Below, in pieces: positions 34,803-41,810 of a stretch of 64,000 bases of DNA. Both the position numbers and the translations under genes were made by a program. The notes under the pieces were generated by a model that worked only from the letters and a program-made list of their open reading frames with translations, searched no databases and was not told the DNA's origin. How positions within the stretch are numbered: the first letter of the stretch is position 1; each line of letters starts with the position of its first letter. The stretch is from Verrucomicrobiaceae bacterium (GTDB lineage Bacteria > Verrucomicrobiota > Verrucomicrobiia > Verrucomicrobiales > Akkermansiaceae): the NCBI GenBank assembly GCA_027486655.1, contig JAIXOR010000003.1, positions 62,001-126,000 on the forward strand, given 5' to 3'.

Positions 34803-36827
34803 TCAAGCTACGATTGTTCTAATGCGGGGACTGACCCCAGAGATAGACTTTACGGGCTCCGCTTCACTCCATTTCTTAATTTCCGCTTCACACTTCGTTT
34901 TCACCGCGTCAAGACTTGGAGGAGGTTGATCCCCAAGTGGTTCGTATAAGCCAAGCATATCCAAGCTTCCTACGCTGCGATTGTTAACATATTTATACAA
35001 ATTTTTTCCCCCTTCTTCCTCAATCAGATCCCTGCTTGGCCACCTGCCGGTCAACGGGTCATAGTAGCGGTAACCGTAATAGTAAAGTCCTGTGACTTGA
35101 TCCAAGGGCTTCGTGGAGAAGCGATAGGTGAACTGGTTGCTGGTGTCGGTATTGACGACGGTGGTCCCGAAGGGATCGTATTCGAAATGCGCGCTGATGC
35201 TGCCGTTTGATGCAAGGTATTCGCTGACGTTGCCGTTGCCGTCGAAGGTTGGGAAGAAGTTGAGAGTTGAGGGTTGATTGTTGATGGTCAGAGAAAGAAG
35301 GCCGCCGACTCCACCAGCGCCTTGGAGGGTGCCGGATAGGTCCGTGCCCCAGAGGTAGGAATTTTGAATGTTGAATGTTGAATTTTGGATGGAGTATTCG
35401 GCGATGACGTTCCAGGCGTCGTAGATGTAGATCGTTGAAGATGCTGTGGGCGAGACGCCCACACTCCTTGAGATCCTCCTGGATTGGGCGTCGTAGTTGT
35501 AGTGGATCGTGTCTTGGCCGATAACGTTGGCGGCGATGAGGCGGTTCTCGGCGTCCCAGACGAGACCGGCGCTGCCGGTGGGGAGCTGGCCGCTGGTCAG
35601 GTTGCCGTCGAAGTCGTATTGGTTGAGAGTCGGTGGTTGAGAGTTGAGAGATAGAGAAGGATATTGGTTCAGCGCGTTGGATGTGTAGGTAGTGACCGAT
35701 GCGGGCGAGACGCCCGCAGTCCCTTGGATACGATTGCCGATGGCGTCGTATTGGTAGGCGCGGTCGAAGGCGTTGTCCGTGCTGTGGTCAGCGCTGGTGA
35801 CTTGGCCGAGGGAGTCGTAGCCCCAAGCCCAGCTTGGGGTGGCGGGGAAGGCGCTGCCACTGGTGCTGACGTTGGTGCGCTGTCCGAGACCGTTCACGGT
35901 GTAATCATAGCGGGAGACGACCGTGGTGCCAGCTTTGTTTTCCTTGGAGGCGAGGACGTTTCGGGTGGGCTCGTAGGTATTGGTGACGGTGTGGGCGGGG
36001 CCGGTGACGGTTTCGATGAGGGAAGAGTTGGGGAGATAAGAATAGGAGAAGGTTTGAGGGGACGAGACGTCCCCTCCCCCTATCACCGTGGCGAGGCGGC
36101 CGGTGGAGGCGCTGTAGGCGTAGGCGGCTTGGGTTTCGGGTGCCGACGAGACGTCGGCACTCCTTAGGGTGTAGCCGGTGTCGCGGCCGAGGGCGTCTCT
36201 TGAACGGTCGAGGACTCGGGTGAAGGCTGGCTGGCCGGGGAGGTTGTAGGTGATGGTTTCCGTGTCCAGCTCGAGGGTGGCGGCGGTGTAGGTGAAGGTG
36301 CTGGTTGCCACTCCATTGGTGACGGATTGCTGGCGGCCGAGTTTGTCATGGGTGATGGTGACGTCGGGCGTCGTGTCGCTGTAGTCGTTGGTGGTGAGTT
36401 CTCCGGCGCTATTGTAGCCGTAGGTCGTCACCACGCCTCTGGCCCAGGTGCGGGTGAGGAGTTTTCCACCGGGGGTGTAGGTGTAGTCGGTGCCCTTGGT
36501 GTCGGCATACTGCTTGCGAGTGAGCTGGTTGCGGGCGTTGTAGGTCCAGGTGGTTTCGTCGTAGTTGGCGGTGTTTTCGTCCGGGGCGAGGGCGAGGTTG
36601 GAGCTGCGGAAGGTGCGGAGTTTGTGGAGCTGGCCTTCGGCGGTGTAGAATTTCACTGTGGGGTTGGTCTGGCTGCCGTAGCTGGCTTTTTCCAGACCGG
36701 TGGGCCAGTAGGTGGTGTAGGTGACGGAGTTGTCAAAAACCCGGAGTAACGCCCAGCGATTGGCTGACCAATCTTTCGAAGGTTCGTCTTGTAAGACCCA
36801 GCAGACGCACCAGCGCGGAAGTATCAA
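34803..36827 (-). CDS. RHS repeat-associated core protein, fragment truncated at both ends
   Basis: The open frame has 674 codons. Real RHS similarity starts near 36740 ('VTYTTYWPTGLEKASYG') and continues with YD-type repeats ('TDYTYTPGGKLLTRTWARG', 'YQYDAIGNRIQG'). The RHS core motif follows near 35050: 'DPFGTTVVNTD', 'GLYYYGYRYYDPLTGRWPSR' and 'DLIEEEGGKNLYKYVNN'. RHS proteins are large exported shells that carry a variable C-terminal toxin. Here the N-terminal part is missing, with an AraC-like fragment joined at about 36735. The C-terminal region after 'LDMLGLYEP' has only about 50 residues before the RAYT inverted repeat ends it. The frame is studded with in-frame palindromes and heptanucleotide repeats. 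It is probably non-functional debris of a once larger RHS locus. Confidence 0.75.
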   Translation of the reverse strand: MILPRWCVCWVLQDEPSKDWSANRWALLRVFDNSVTYTTYWPTGLEKASYGSQTNPTVKFYTAEGQLHKLRTFRSSNLALAPDENTANYDETTWTYNARNQLTRKQYADTKGTDYTYTPGGKLLTRTWARGVVTTYGYNSAGELTTNDYSDTTPDVTITHDKLGRQQSVTNGVATSTFTYTAATLELDTETITYNLPGQPAFTRVLDRSRDALGRDTGYTLRSADVSSAPETQAAYAYSASTGRLATVIGGGDVSSPQTFSYSYLPNSSLIETVTGPAHTVTNTYEPTRNVLASKENKAGTTVVSRYDYTVNGLGQRTNVSTSGSAFPATPSWAWGYDSLGQVTSADHSTDNAFDRAYQYDAIGNRIQGTAGVSPASVTTYTSNALNQYPSLSLNSQPPTLNQYDFDGNLTSGQLPTGSAGLVWDAENRLIAANVIGQDTIHYNYDAQSRRISRSVGVSPTASSTIYIYDAWNVIAEYSIQNSTFNIQNSYLWGTDLSGTLQGAGGVGGLLSLTINNQPSTLNFFPTFDGNGNVSEYLASNGSISAHFEYDPFGTTVVNTDTSNQFTYRFSTKPLDQVTGLYYYGYRYYDPLTGRWPSRDLIEEEGGKNLYKYVNNRSVGSLDMLGLYEPLGDQPPPSLDAVKTKCEAEIKKWSEAEPVKSISGVSPRIRTIVA
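34816..34844 (-). repeat. Right inverted repeat of the RAYT cassette
   Basis: Carries GGGGACTGACCCCAGAG and is the inverse of 33746-33774. It also supplies the last codons and the stop of the truncated RHS frame. Confidence 0.75.
35259..35286 (+). repeat. Heptanucleotide repeat in RHS frame
   Basis: Four units of the form GTTGANN (GTTGAGA, GTTGAGG, GTTGATT, GTTGATG) with exact 7-nt spacing. On the coding strand they read through as ordinary codons ('TINNQPSTLN'). Confidence 0.75.
35363..35390 (+). repeat. Heptanucleotide repeat in RHS frame
   Basis: Four units: TTTGAAT, GTTGAAT, GTTGAAT, TTTGGAT. On the coding strand they give 'SIQNSTFNIQNS'. Confidence 0.75.
35445..35463 (-). repeat. Palindromic element 1 in RHS frame
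   Basis: An 8-bp stem TGTGGGCG/CGCCCACA encloses AGA. On the coding strand it encodes VGVSPT. It belongs to a set of four with the same loop and orientation. Confidence 0.75.
35622..35649 (+). repeat. Heptanucleotide repeat in RHS frame
   Basis: Units GTTGAGA, GTCGGTG, GTTGAGA, GTTGAGA at 7-nt spacing. The coding strand gives 'LSLNSQPPTLNQ'. Confidence 0.7.
35700..35718 (-). repeat. Palindromic element 2 in RHS frame
   Basis: An 8-bp stem TGCGGGCG/CGCCCGCA encloses AGA. On the coding strand it encodes AGVSPA. Confidence 0.75.
36056..36076 (-). repeat. Palindromic element 3 in RHS frame
   Basis: A 9-bp stem GAGGGGACG/CGTCCCCTC encloses AGA. On the coding strand it encodes GDVSSP. Confidence 0.75.
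36140..36160 (-). repeat. Palindromic element 4 in RHS frame
   Basis: A 9-bp stem GTGCCGACG/CGTCGGCAC encloses AGA. On the coding strand it encodes ADVSSAP. Confidence 0.75.
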
Positions 36828-36942
36828 AGCTCACTTGGCGCATCATGCTGGATATCTCGAACGAGACTTCTCTTTGGGGGCAAAAGTACCACCAGAAGCC
36901 ACGCTCAAACCACAGTTGTGCATGGTCGGATTTTTTCTTCAA
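36733..36942 (-). pseudogene. AraC-like helix-turn-helix fragment
   Basis: The 69 codons include 'VRLLGLTRRTFERLVSQSLG' and then 'VTP', which resembles the recognition-helix region of AraC-type activators. The expected following residues are absent because the sequence passes into the RHS gene at about 36735. The N-terminal part ('LWFERGFWWYFCPQREVSFE') does not match anything I know. It is most likely a transcription-factor remnant joined to RHS DNA by recombination. The assignment is tentative because only about 25 residues are diagnostic. Confidence 0.4.
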
Positions 36943-37196
36943 GAAGCGGGGGGTTTTGAAACTCGCGATTCCACGAATGCGGGGGCAAGAGTCAAATCAA
37001 AATCCTCATTTCATCGAAACTTTCAGATTTTACATAGTCGATGGGCGGGCTCAATGAGGTCCGGGGGCGCAAGATAGCGGATTGGGATCCATGGCTCTGC
37101 CCGCACGGGCGAATCCAAGATGATGCATCCGATGCAAAAAGATGATAATTCCACCCTACTGGCGAGGACCCGGGAAACGGTCGGCTGGGATATCTA

Positions 37197-37331
37197 TCAG
37201 TTTCCAGGGTTCGTCATCGCGAGATTTTCATCGTCGCGATGGCTTTTACGGCCGAGGAAGCACCAGAACAGGGTGATGTGTGCCGCCACGACGAGGAGGG
37301 CGGCGGCAATGGCGATGACGAGCGGGCTCAT
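37197..37331 (-). CDS. Small single-pass membrane protein behind trpC
   Basis: This 44-residue frame (MSPLVIAIAAALLVVAAHIT at the start) has one strong transmembrane helix followed by a basic, then acidic tail (GRKSHRDDENLAM). Its ATG at 37331 lies 12 nt after the trpC stop. A good Shine-Dalgarno AGGAG at 37344-37340 overlaps the trpC stop region with 8-nt spacing, which supports real translation. Function is unknown. The N-terminus inside, C-terminus outside or reversed topology cannot be decided. If the 46-nt trpC repeat marks an insertion, this small gene would be part of the inserted DNA or a boundary gene. Confidence 0.55.
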   Translation of the reverse strand: MSPLVIAIAAALLVVAAHITLFWCFLGRKSHRDDENLAMTNPGN

Positions 37332-37343
37332 GGCGGGGGCTCC

Positions 37344-38132
37344 TTACGGAAGCTCCAGCGCAAGGTAGGCCTCGACCTCGCGGGAGGGATCGTGGGCACG
37401 CATCAGGGCCTCGCCGATCAACACGGCGTTCGCACCGGCCTCGAGCACGCGAAGGGCATCCTCGGGAGTCTTGATGCCGCTTTCGGAAACGAGGAGAACC
37501 TCATCCGGCACCTCCTCGGCGAGCCGCTCGGTGGTGGCGAGGTCGACCTCGAAGGTCTTGAGGTTCCGGTTGTTGATGCCGATGAGATCGGCGCCGAGTT
37601 CGAGCGCGCGTTCCATCTCGCGGAGGTCGTGGACCTCGACGAGCACATCGAGCATGAGCGACTTCGCCTCATCATGAAGGCGGCGGAGCGTGTCGTCATC
37701 CAGCGCGGCGACGATGAGAAGAATGGCATCCGCGCCGGAGACCGAAGCCTCGTGGATCTGGACCTCGTGGATGGTGAAGTCCTTGCGAAGGAGCGGGGCG
37801 GAGGAGAACTTCGAGATCTGGGTGAGGTAACTGAGCGAGCCCTGGAAGTATTTTTCGTCCGTGAGGATGGAGAGGCAGGAGGCTCCTCCCTCGACATAGC
37901 GTTTCGCCTGGCGGACCGGGTCGAAGTTCGGATCGATGAGGCCGACGGAAGGAGAGGCCTTCTTGACCTCGGCAATGACACCGAGGCGGCCGGGACCGCG
38001 GTCGATGGCGGCGCGAAAGCCCCCGAAATCGTTGCGCTGGAGGGCGGCGGCGCGGAGGTGCGCGGCACGCGGCATGAGGGCTTCGACTTCGAGGCGCTTG
38101 GTGGCGATGATTTCAGCGAGCTTGTCGGACAT
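37344..38132 (-). CDS. trpC: Indole-3-glycerol phosphate synthase
   Basis: This 262-residue TIM-barrel enzyme converts carboxyphenylamino-deoxyribulose 5-phosphate to indole-3-glycerol phosphate in tryptophan synthesis. Recognised blocks: 'VIAEVKKASPSVGLI' (Lys near the substrate phosphate), 'CLSILTDEKYFQGSLSYL', 'LLRKDFTIHEVQIHEA', 'LVEVHDLREMERAL', 'IGINNRNLKTFEVDL', 'LVSESGIKTPEDA' and 'AVLIGEALMRA'. Length is normal for a monofunctional TrpC. I use ATG 38132 (MSDKLAEIIATKR), since the upstream open codons are hydrophobic, unrelated, and cross the tRNA-Gly promoter. No other trp genes are near. The last 46 nt of coding sequence have a copy 3.9 kb away at 33416-33461. Confidence 0.95.
   Translation of the reverse strand: MSDKLAEIIATKRLEVEALMPRAAHLRAAALQRNDFGGFRAAIDRGPGRLGVIAEVKKASPSVGLIDPNFDPVRQAKRYVEGGASCLSILTDEKYFQGSLSYLTQISKFSSAPLLRKDFTIHEVQIHEASVSGADAILLIVAALDDDTLRRLHDEAKSLMLDVLVEVHDLREMERALELGADLIGINNRNLKTFEVDLATTERLAEEVPDEVLLVSESGIKTPEDALRVLEAGANAVLIGEALMRAHDPSREVEAYLALELP
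37351..37396 (-). repeat. Right 46-nt direct repeat within the trpC 3' end
   Basis: The native partner of 33416-33461, differing at one position. It encodes HDPSREVEAYLALEL, 4 nt before the trpC stop. Confidence 0.85.
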
Positions 38133-38193
38133 GGTCTGGAAGAAGAAAGCCAGAGCCCGACGGATAGAACACGGAAAAATTGTAAAATTTGGC

Positions 38194-38221
38194 TTGCCCA
38201 CCGATCCGGCAGGTGTAGAAA
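38194..38221 (+). promoter_or_regulatory. Promoter of tRNA-Gly
   Basis: TTGCCC at 38194-38199, a 16-nt spacer and TAGAAA at 38216-38221, ending 20 nt before the mature tRNA. Confidence 0.5.
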
Positions 38222-38241
38222 GCGCCCACGCGTTTCGCGAC

Positions 38242-38316
38242 GCGGGCGTAGCTCAGTGGTAGAGCGCCACCTTGCCAAGGTGGATGTCGTGAGTTCGAAT
38301 CTCATCGCCCGCTCCA
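38242..38316 (+). tRNA. tRNA-Gly (GCC)
   Basis: The acceptor stem GCGGGCG/CGCCCGC is perfect. The anticodon stem CCACC/GGTGG encloses TTGCCAA with anticodon GCC. The T-arm has GAGTTCGAATCTC, and CCA is encoded after discriminator T. A terminator follows 16 nt later. Confidence 0.95.
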
Positions 38317-38332
38317 TTTTCCCGTTTCCGAC

Positions 38333-38358
38333 AAACCGCTGGTCATCAGCGGTTTTTT
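38333..38358 (+). terminator. Rho-independent terminator after tRNA-Gly
   Basis: The stem AAACCGCTG at 38333-38341 pairs with CAGCGGTTT at 38347-38355, and the T-run continues to 38358. It separates the tRNA from prmA. Confidence 0.9.
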
Positions 38359-38374
38359 CGCGTTCAAGGGGTGC

Positions 38375-39238
38375 ATGTTCGCGTGGTCCAAACTTTCAGC
38401 CGCCCAGTGGATCGATGCCTGGGAAGAGCGCTTCGCCGGGAATCCGAATCTGGTCATTGAATACGTGAAGGGCGGCCGCTCGGTGCGGGTCCGTGTGTTC
38501 TGCAACACCGAGAAGGAAGCCCGGGAGATCAAGAAGCGCTTTGGCGGGGACATCCGTGCCGTGAAGAAGGCGGATTGGCAGAAGGCACCCGAGCCGCCGC
38601 GGCCGGTGAAGGTGCGCGATGTGTTCCTGTTGACCTCGGCGACGGGCAAGGCGGACCTGGCGGAAATCCGGCGTCAACATCCCAAGCGGCAGATCATTTC
38701 GATCCCGCCGGAGATGGCCTTTGGCACGGGCGACCATGCGACCACTTCCACGTGTTTGCGGATGCTGGTCGATGTGGCCCGGCGCAGGAAGGGCACCGAG
38801 TGGAGTGTGGCGGACCTCGGGGCCGGCACGGGCGTGCTGGCCATCGCCGCGCGCAAGCTCGGATCCGGAGAGACTTTTGCCTGTGACTTCGATCCCTTCG
38901 CCGTGGCCACCGCGACCCGCAACGCGGCGCGCAACGGCACCCCGGAGATCATCAACCGCGAGCAGGACGTGCTCAAGTGGAAGCCCCGCAAGAAGGGCTA
39001 CGACGTGGTGCTGGCGAACATCTTCTCCACCGTTCTCATCCAGGCCTGGCCGGTGATCGCCAAGTCGCTTGCACCGGGCGGCGATCTGATTGTTTCAGGG
39101 ATCCTTGCCTCGCAGGCGTGGGATGTGTTCACGGCCGCAGCTTCCGAGGGCATCGGCTTCACCCAGGTGGTCCGCAAGGGAAAATGGGTGACCGCACGGG
39201 GCGGACACATGAACGATCTGGTCGAGGCCGCGGGCTGA
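38375..39238 (+). CDS. prmA: Ribosomal protein L11 methyltransferase
   Basis: PrmA methylates ribosomal protein L11 using S-adenosylmethionine. The 287-residue protein has the usual small N-terminal substrate domain and a C-terminal Rossmann-like methyltransferase. Characteristic blocks are 'PPEMAFGTGDHATTSTCLRM', 'ADLGAGTGVLAIAARKLG' (SAM motif I), 'CDFDPFAVATATRNA' and 'YDVVLANIFSTVLIQ' (the NPPY-like LANI block). Length is normal. The frame starts 17 nt after the tRNA-Gly terminator and converges with mutM, with only 3 nt between the stops. Confidence 0.9.
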   Translation: MFAWSKLSAAQWIDAWEERFAGNPNLVIEYVKGGRSVRVRVFCNTEKEAREIKKRFGGDIRAVKKADWQKAPEPPRPVKVRDVFLLTSATGKADLAEIRRQHPKRQIISIPPEMAFGTGDHATTSTCLRMLVDVARRRKGTEWSVADLGAGTGVLAIAARKLGSGETFACDFDPFAVATATRNAARNGTPEIINREQDVLKWKPRKKGYDVVLANIFSTVLIQAWPVIAKSLAPGGDLIVSGILASQAWDVFTAAASEGIGFTQVVRKGKWVTARGGHMNDLVEAAG

Positions 39239-39241
39239 CCG

Positions 39242-40057
39242 TCATTTCTGGCAACGCGGGCACCAATAGGTGGAGCGCTGCGCCATCACCGCATGGCGGA
39301 TGGGTGTGCCACAGACGCGACAAGGCTCGCCCTTGCGTTCGTAGACGAAGAGCCGCTGGCGGAAATACCCTGGCTCGCCGTCCGAGTTGAGGAAATCCCT
39401 CAGGGTGGTGCCCCCCTCGCGGATCGCATCGCCGAGCACCTCGCGGATGCATGCCGTCAGCCGGGCGAGCTTGGGTTTGGAAATCCGGTTGGCTGGCGTC
39501 CGCGGCAGGATGCCGGCGCGGAACAAGGCCTCGGATGCGTAGATGTTGCCCACACCGACGACCACCCCGGCATCCATGAGGACCGGTTTGATGGCCGCAC
39601 TGCGTTTCGCGCAGGCGGTCGCGAGCCCTGCCGGGGTGAAATCCTCGCCAAGCGGTTCCGGCCCGAGGCGGGCAAGCAGCGGATGGGCGGCGGGATCGCC
39701 GTGGAGGCGCAGCACCAGCCCGAAGCGGCGTGGATCGTGAAAGCGGAGCTGCCTGCCATTGGAGAGTGTGATGCCCAGGTGATCGTGGGTTTTCCATGGA
39801 TCCGCCGGGGAAATCACCCGCAGGCTGCCGGACATGCCGAGGTGGATCAGCAGCGTGGTGCCGTCATCGATGGCCAGCAGCAGATACTTCGAGCGGCGGG
39901 AAACGCCCGCAAACGTGCGGCCCTCGATCTCCGGAAGATCCTCGGAAACCGGCTGGCGCAGGTCGCGGCGGCGGATGATGACCTCGCGGATGCGGCGGCC
40001 GGTCACATGCGGCTCGATGCCGCGGCGGGTGGTTTCAACTTCGGGAAGCTCCGGCAT
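39242..40057 (-). CDS. mutM: Formamidopyrimidine-DNA glycosylase
   Basis: A 271-residue bifunctional DNA repair enzyme that removes 8-oxoguanine and formamidopyrimidines. The start 'MPELPEVETTRRGIEPHVTG' is diagnostic: the Pro after the initiator Met is the Schiff-base nucleophile, followed by the catalytic Glu. Also visible are 'RSKYLLLAIDDG' (conserved Lys), 'IHLGMSGSLRV', 'VGVGNIYASEALFRAGI' and the C-terminal four-Cys zinc finger 'CRVCGTPIRH' with 'YWCPRCQK'. Start 40057 is fixed by the motif, and codons upstream are unrelated. It lies 10 nt after the TrhA-family gene, likely one transcript. Confidence 0.95.
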   Translation of the reverse strand: MPELPEVETTRRGIEPHVTGRRIREVIIRRRDLRQPVSEDLPEIEGRTFAGVSRRSKYLLLAIDDGTTLLIHLGMSGSLRVISPADPWKTHDHLGITLSNGRQLRFHDPRRFGLVLRLHGDPAAHPLLARLGPEPLGEDFTPAGLATACAKRSAAIKPVLMDAGVVVGVGNIYASEALFRAGILPRTPANRISKPKLARLTACIREVLGDAIREGGTTLRDFLNSDGEPGYFRQRLFVYERKGEPCRVCGTPIRHAVMAQRSTYWCPRCQK

Positions 40058-40067
40058 AGCGGTGGAT

Positions 40068-40724
40068 CTAACGGAAAACAAACAGACAGGCGGCGGTGAC
40101 GTGGCAGGCGCTGCCGGCAAGAACGAACCCATGCCAGATCGCATGGTTGTATGGCACGCGGCGCCACGCGAAGAAAACCACGCCGAGCGAATACGCAAGC
40201 CCGCCGGCAACCAGCCAGGCGAGGCCCGCAGCGGGCAGGCGCTGGATCAGCGGCCCGATGGCCAGCACGATGAGCCAGCCCATCACCAGATAGAGGACCG
40301 TGGAGATCCGCGAGTCCAGGCCACGGCGGCTGCGCGTCTTGACCCACACGCCCCCTGCGGCCATCGCCCAGACCACCCCGAAGATCGACCAGCCCCAGGG
40401 ACCGCGGAGCGTGACCAGGGTGAAGGGAGTGTAGGAACCGGCGATGAGCAGGTAAATGCACGCATGGTCGAGAGCCTGGAAGCGCTGTTTCCAAAGGTGA
40501 GTGGTGGCGAGGTGATAGAGCGTGGATGAACCGTAGAGCAGCACCAGCGAGATGCCGAAGACCAGGGCGGAGAAGAGCTTGAGCGCGCTGCCTGCGGCAA
40601 GCAGCGGCATCACAACCAGCGCGGCGAGGCTGAAGACCAGCCCGAGCGCATGCGTGGCGGAGCTCGCCACCTCCTCACGGTGGGAGTCGCACAGATGCGA
40701 GCGTTCCGGTGCGGCGTGATTCAT
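40068..40724 (-). CDS. Hemolysin III / TrhA family membrane protein
   Basis: A 218-residue integral membrane protein with seven predicted helices. The family (also related to PAQR receptors) is marked by 'EEVASSATHALGLVFSLAAL', 'YGSSTLYHL' (conserved Ser and His), 'LDHACIYLLIAGSYTPF' (Asp and His) and 'PYNHAIWHGFVLAGSACH' (paired His). These residues form a metal site in PAQR-like proteins. Bacterial members affect membrane energetics or lipid homeostasis, and the hemolysin name is historical. I use ATG 40724, since the frame continues upstream only as arginine-rich sequence overlapping the divergent gene. It lies directly upstream of mutM and is divergent from the nucleotidyltransferase. Confidence 0.88.
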   Translation of the reverse strand: MNHAAPERSHLCDSHREEVASSATHALGLVFSLAALVVMPLLAAGSALKLFSALVFGISLVLLYGSSTLYHLATTHLWKQRFQALDHACIYLLIAGSYTPFTLVTLRGPWGWSIFGVVWAMAAGGVWVKTRSRRGLDSRISTVLYLVMGWLIVLAIGPLIQRLPAAGLAWLVAGGLAYSLGVVFFAWRRVPYNHAIWHGFVLAGSACHVTAACLFVFR

Positions 40725-40832
40725 CCCTTCACAGGTCCTTCGCGCCGGGGCCCGGGTTTGTCCAGAGCACAATCCGGCGGATTCCCGCGGCTGGGGCTTG
40801 AACTGGCGCGTCCGGGCGTTCAAAGCAGCAGG

Positions 40833-41723
40833 GTGACCCAGGCCTTCATCCTCGGCGCGGGGCTCGGCACCCGGCTGCGCCCGCTTACCGACCAACTGCC
40901 AAAGCCGCTCGTGCCGCTGTTCCACCGCCCGCTCGCCGGCTGGACCTTGCGCGCCTGCATGGATGCGGGGATCCGGCGCTTCGCGATCAATACCCACCAT
41001 CTGCCCGCGGCATGGGAAGGATTCGCCAGCGAGGGCGCGGACCTTTCGCTGTTCCACGAGCCGGTATTGTTAGATACTGGCGGCGGCCTGGCCAACATCC
41101 GCTCATGGGTGGGAGGGGAAAGCCTGCTTATTCACAATGGCGACATCTTCTCGACCCTGGACCTCAAGGCGCTGATCGCCGCGCACCAGGCGTCCGGCCT
41201 GCCGGCGACACTGGCGATGCGTTCCGGCGGCGGAGAGAAACGGGTGGCGCTGGACGAGTCGCTCACGCGGGTCACCGACGTGCGCCACCTGCTCGGCGTC
41301 TCGAAGGGCACGCACGTTTTCAGCGGGATCTATTGCGTGAATCCGGAGTTTATCGATCTCATTCCGCAGGGCGAGGTGGTCTCGGTCATCCCCGCTTTTG
41401 TCGAACTCGCCCAACAGGGGCTCCTCGGTGCCTTGGTGATGGACGAGGGCCACTGGCTGGACCTGGGAGACCGGGCCTCGTACCTCGAAGCGCACCGCAC
41501 GCTGGCCCTCGACATGGCTATCCACCCGGATGCCATCGTGGAAGACGGAGCAATCGTCGAGGACTCGGTCGTCGGCCCCGGAGCCGTGATCGGGCGCGGG
41601 GCCGTGGTCCGCCAATCGGTCGTGTGGCCCGGCTGCCGCGTGGGCCCGGGCGCAGACCTCGCAGACTGCATCGTGTGCTCGTCCGTGCCGGCGACGGGCC
41701 GCCATCGGTCGGCCGACCTCTGA
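40833..41723 (+). CDS. NDP-sugar nucleotidyltransferase (MurU-like)
   Basis: A 296-residue enzyme that would activate a sugar phosphate with NTP. The nucleotide-binding signature 'AFILGAGLGTRLRPLTDQLP' and 'KPLVPLFHRPL' is at the N-terminus. The metal-binding Asp is in 'LLIHNGDIF', and 'LDTGGGLANI' matches mannose-1-phosphate guanylyltransferase or MurU (N-acetylmuramate-1-phosphate uridylyltransferase) proteins. The last 60 residues ('AIVEDGAIVEDSVVGPGAVI') form a short left-handed beta-helix of hexapeptides. I use GTG 40833 (VTQAFILGAG), because the longer frame has no conserved content and overlaps the divergent gene. The exact sugar cannot be decided from sequence. It is often found next to a kinase, but none is here. 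Confidence 0.82.
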   Translation: MTQAFILGAGLGTRLRPLTDQLPKPLVPLFHRPLAGWTLRACMDAGIRRFAINTHHLPAAWEGFASEGADLSLFHEPVLLDTGGGLANIRSWVGGESLLIHNGDIFSTLDLKALIAAHQASGLPATLAMRSGGGEKRVALDESLTRVTDVRHLLGVSKGTHVFSGIYCVNPEFIDLIPQGEVVSVIPAFVELAQQGLLGALVMDEGHWLDLGDRASYLEAHRTLALDMAIHPDAIVEDGAIVEDSVVGPGAVIGRGAVVRQSVVWPGCRVGPGADLADCIVCSSVPATGRHRSADL

Positions 41724-41810
41724 ACGCAATGGTGAAACGGGCCTGACCATCAGGATTCCTTGTCCTTTTTCCACTTGCCGCTCCAGCGCGCGGACGGTGG
41801 AGTGTGCGCC

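Larger units (their letters stand above)
33746..34844 (-). mobile_element. RAYT cassette bounded by 29-nt inverted repeats
   Basis: The left repeat at 33746-33774 and the right repeat at 34816-34844 are inverted copies sharing ATGCGnGGACTGACCCCAGAGAT (one mismatch in this part, a few differences further in). They enclose exactly one gene, the RAYT transposase, whose stop codon lies inside the left repeat. The cassette interrupts the C-terminal coding region of the RHS gene, whose frame runs into the right repeat and stops there. Confidence 0.75.

Noticed and set aside
35445..36160. CRISPR-like array
   Set aside because: The four palindromes are irregularly spaced (255, 356 and 84 nt), have different arms and lie inside a coding frame. 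There are no cas genes.
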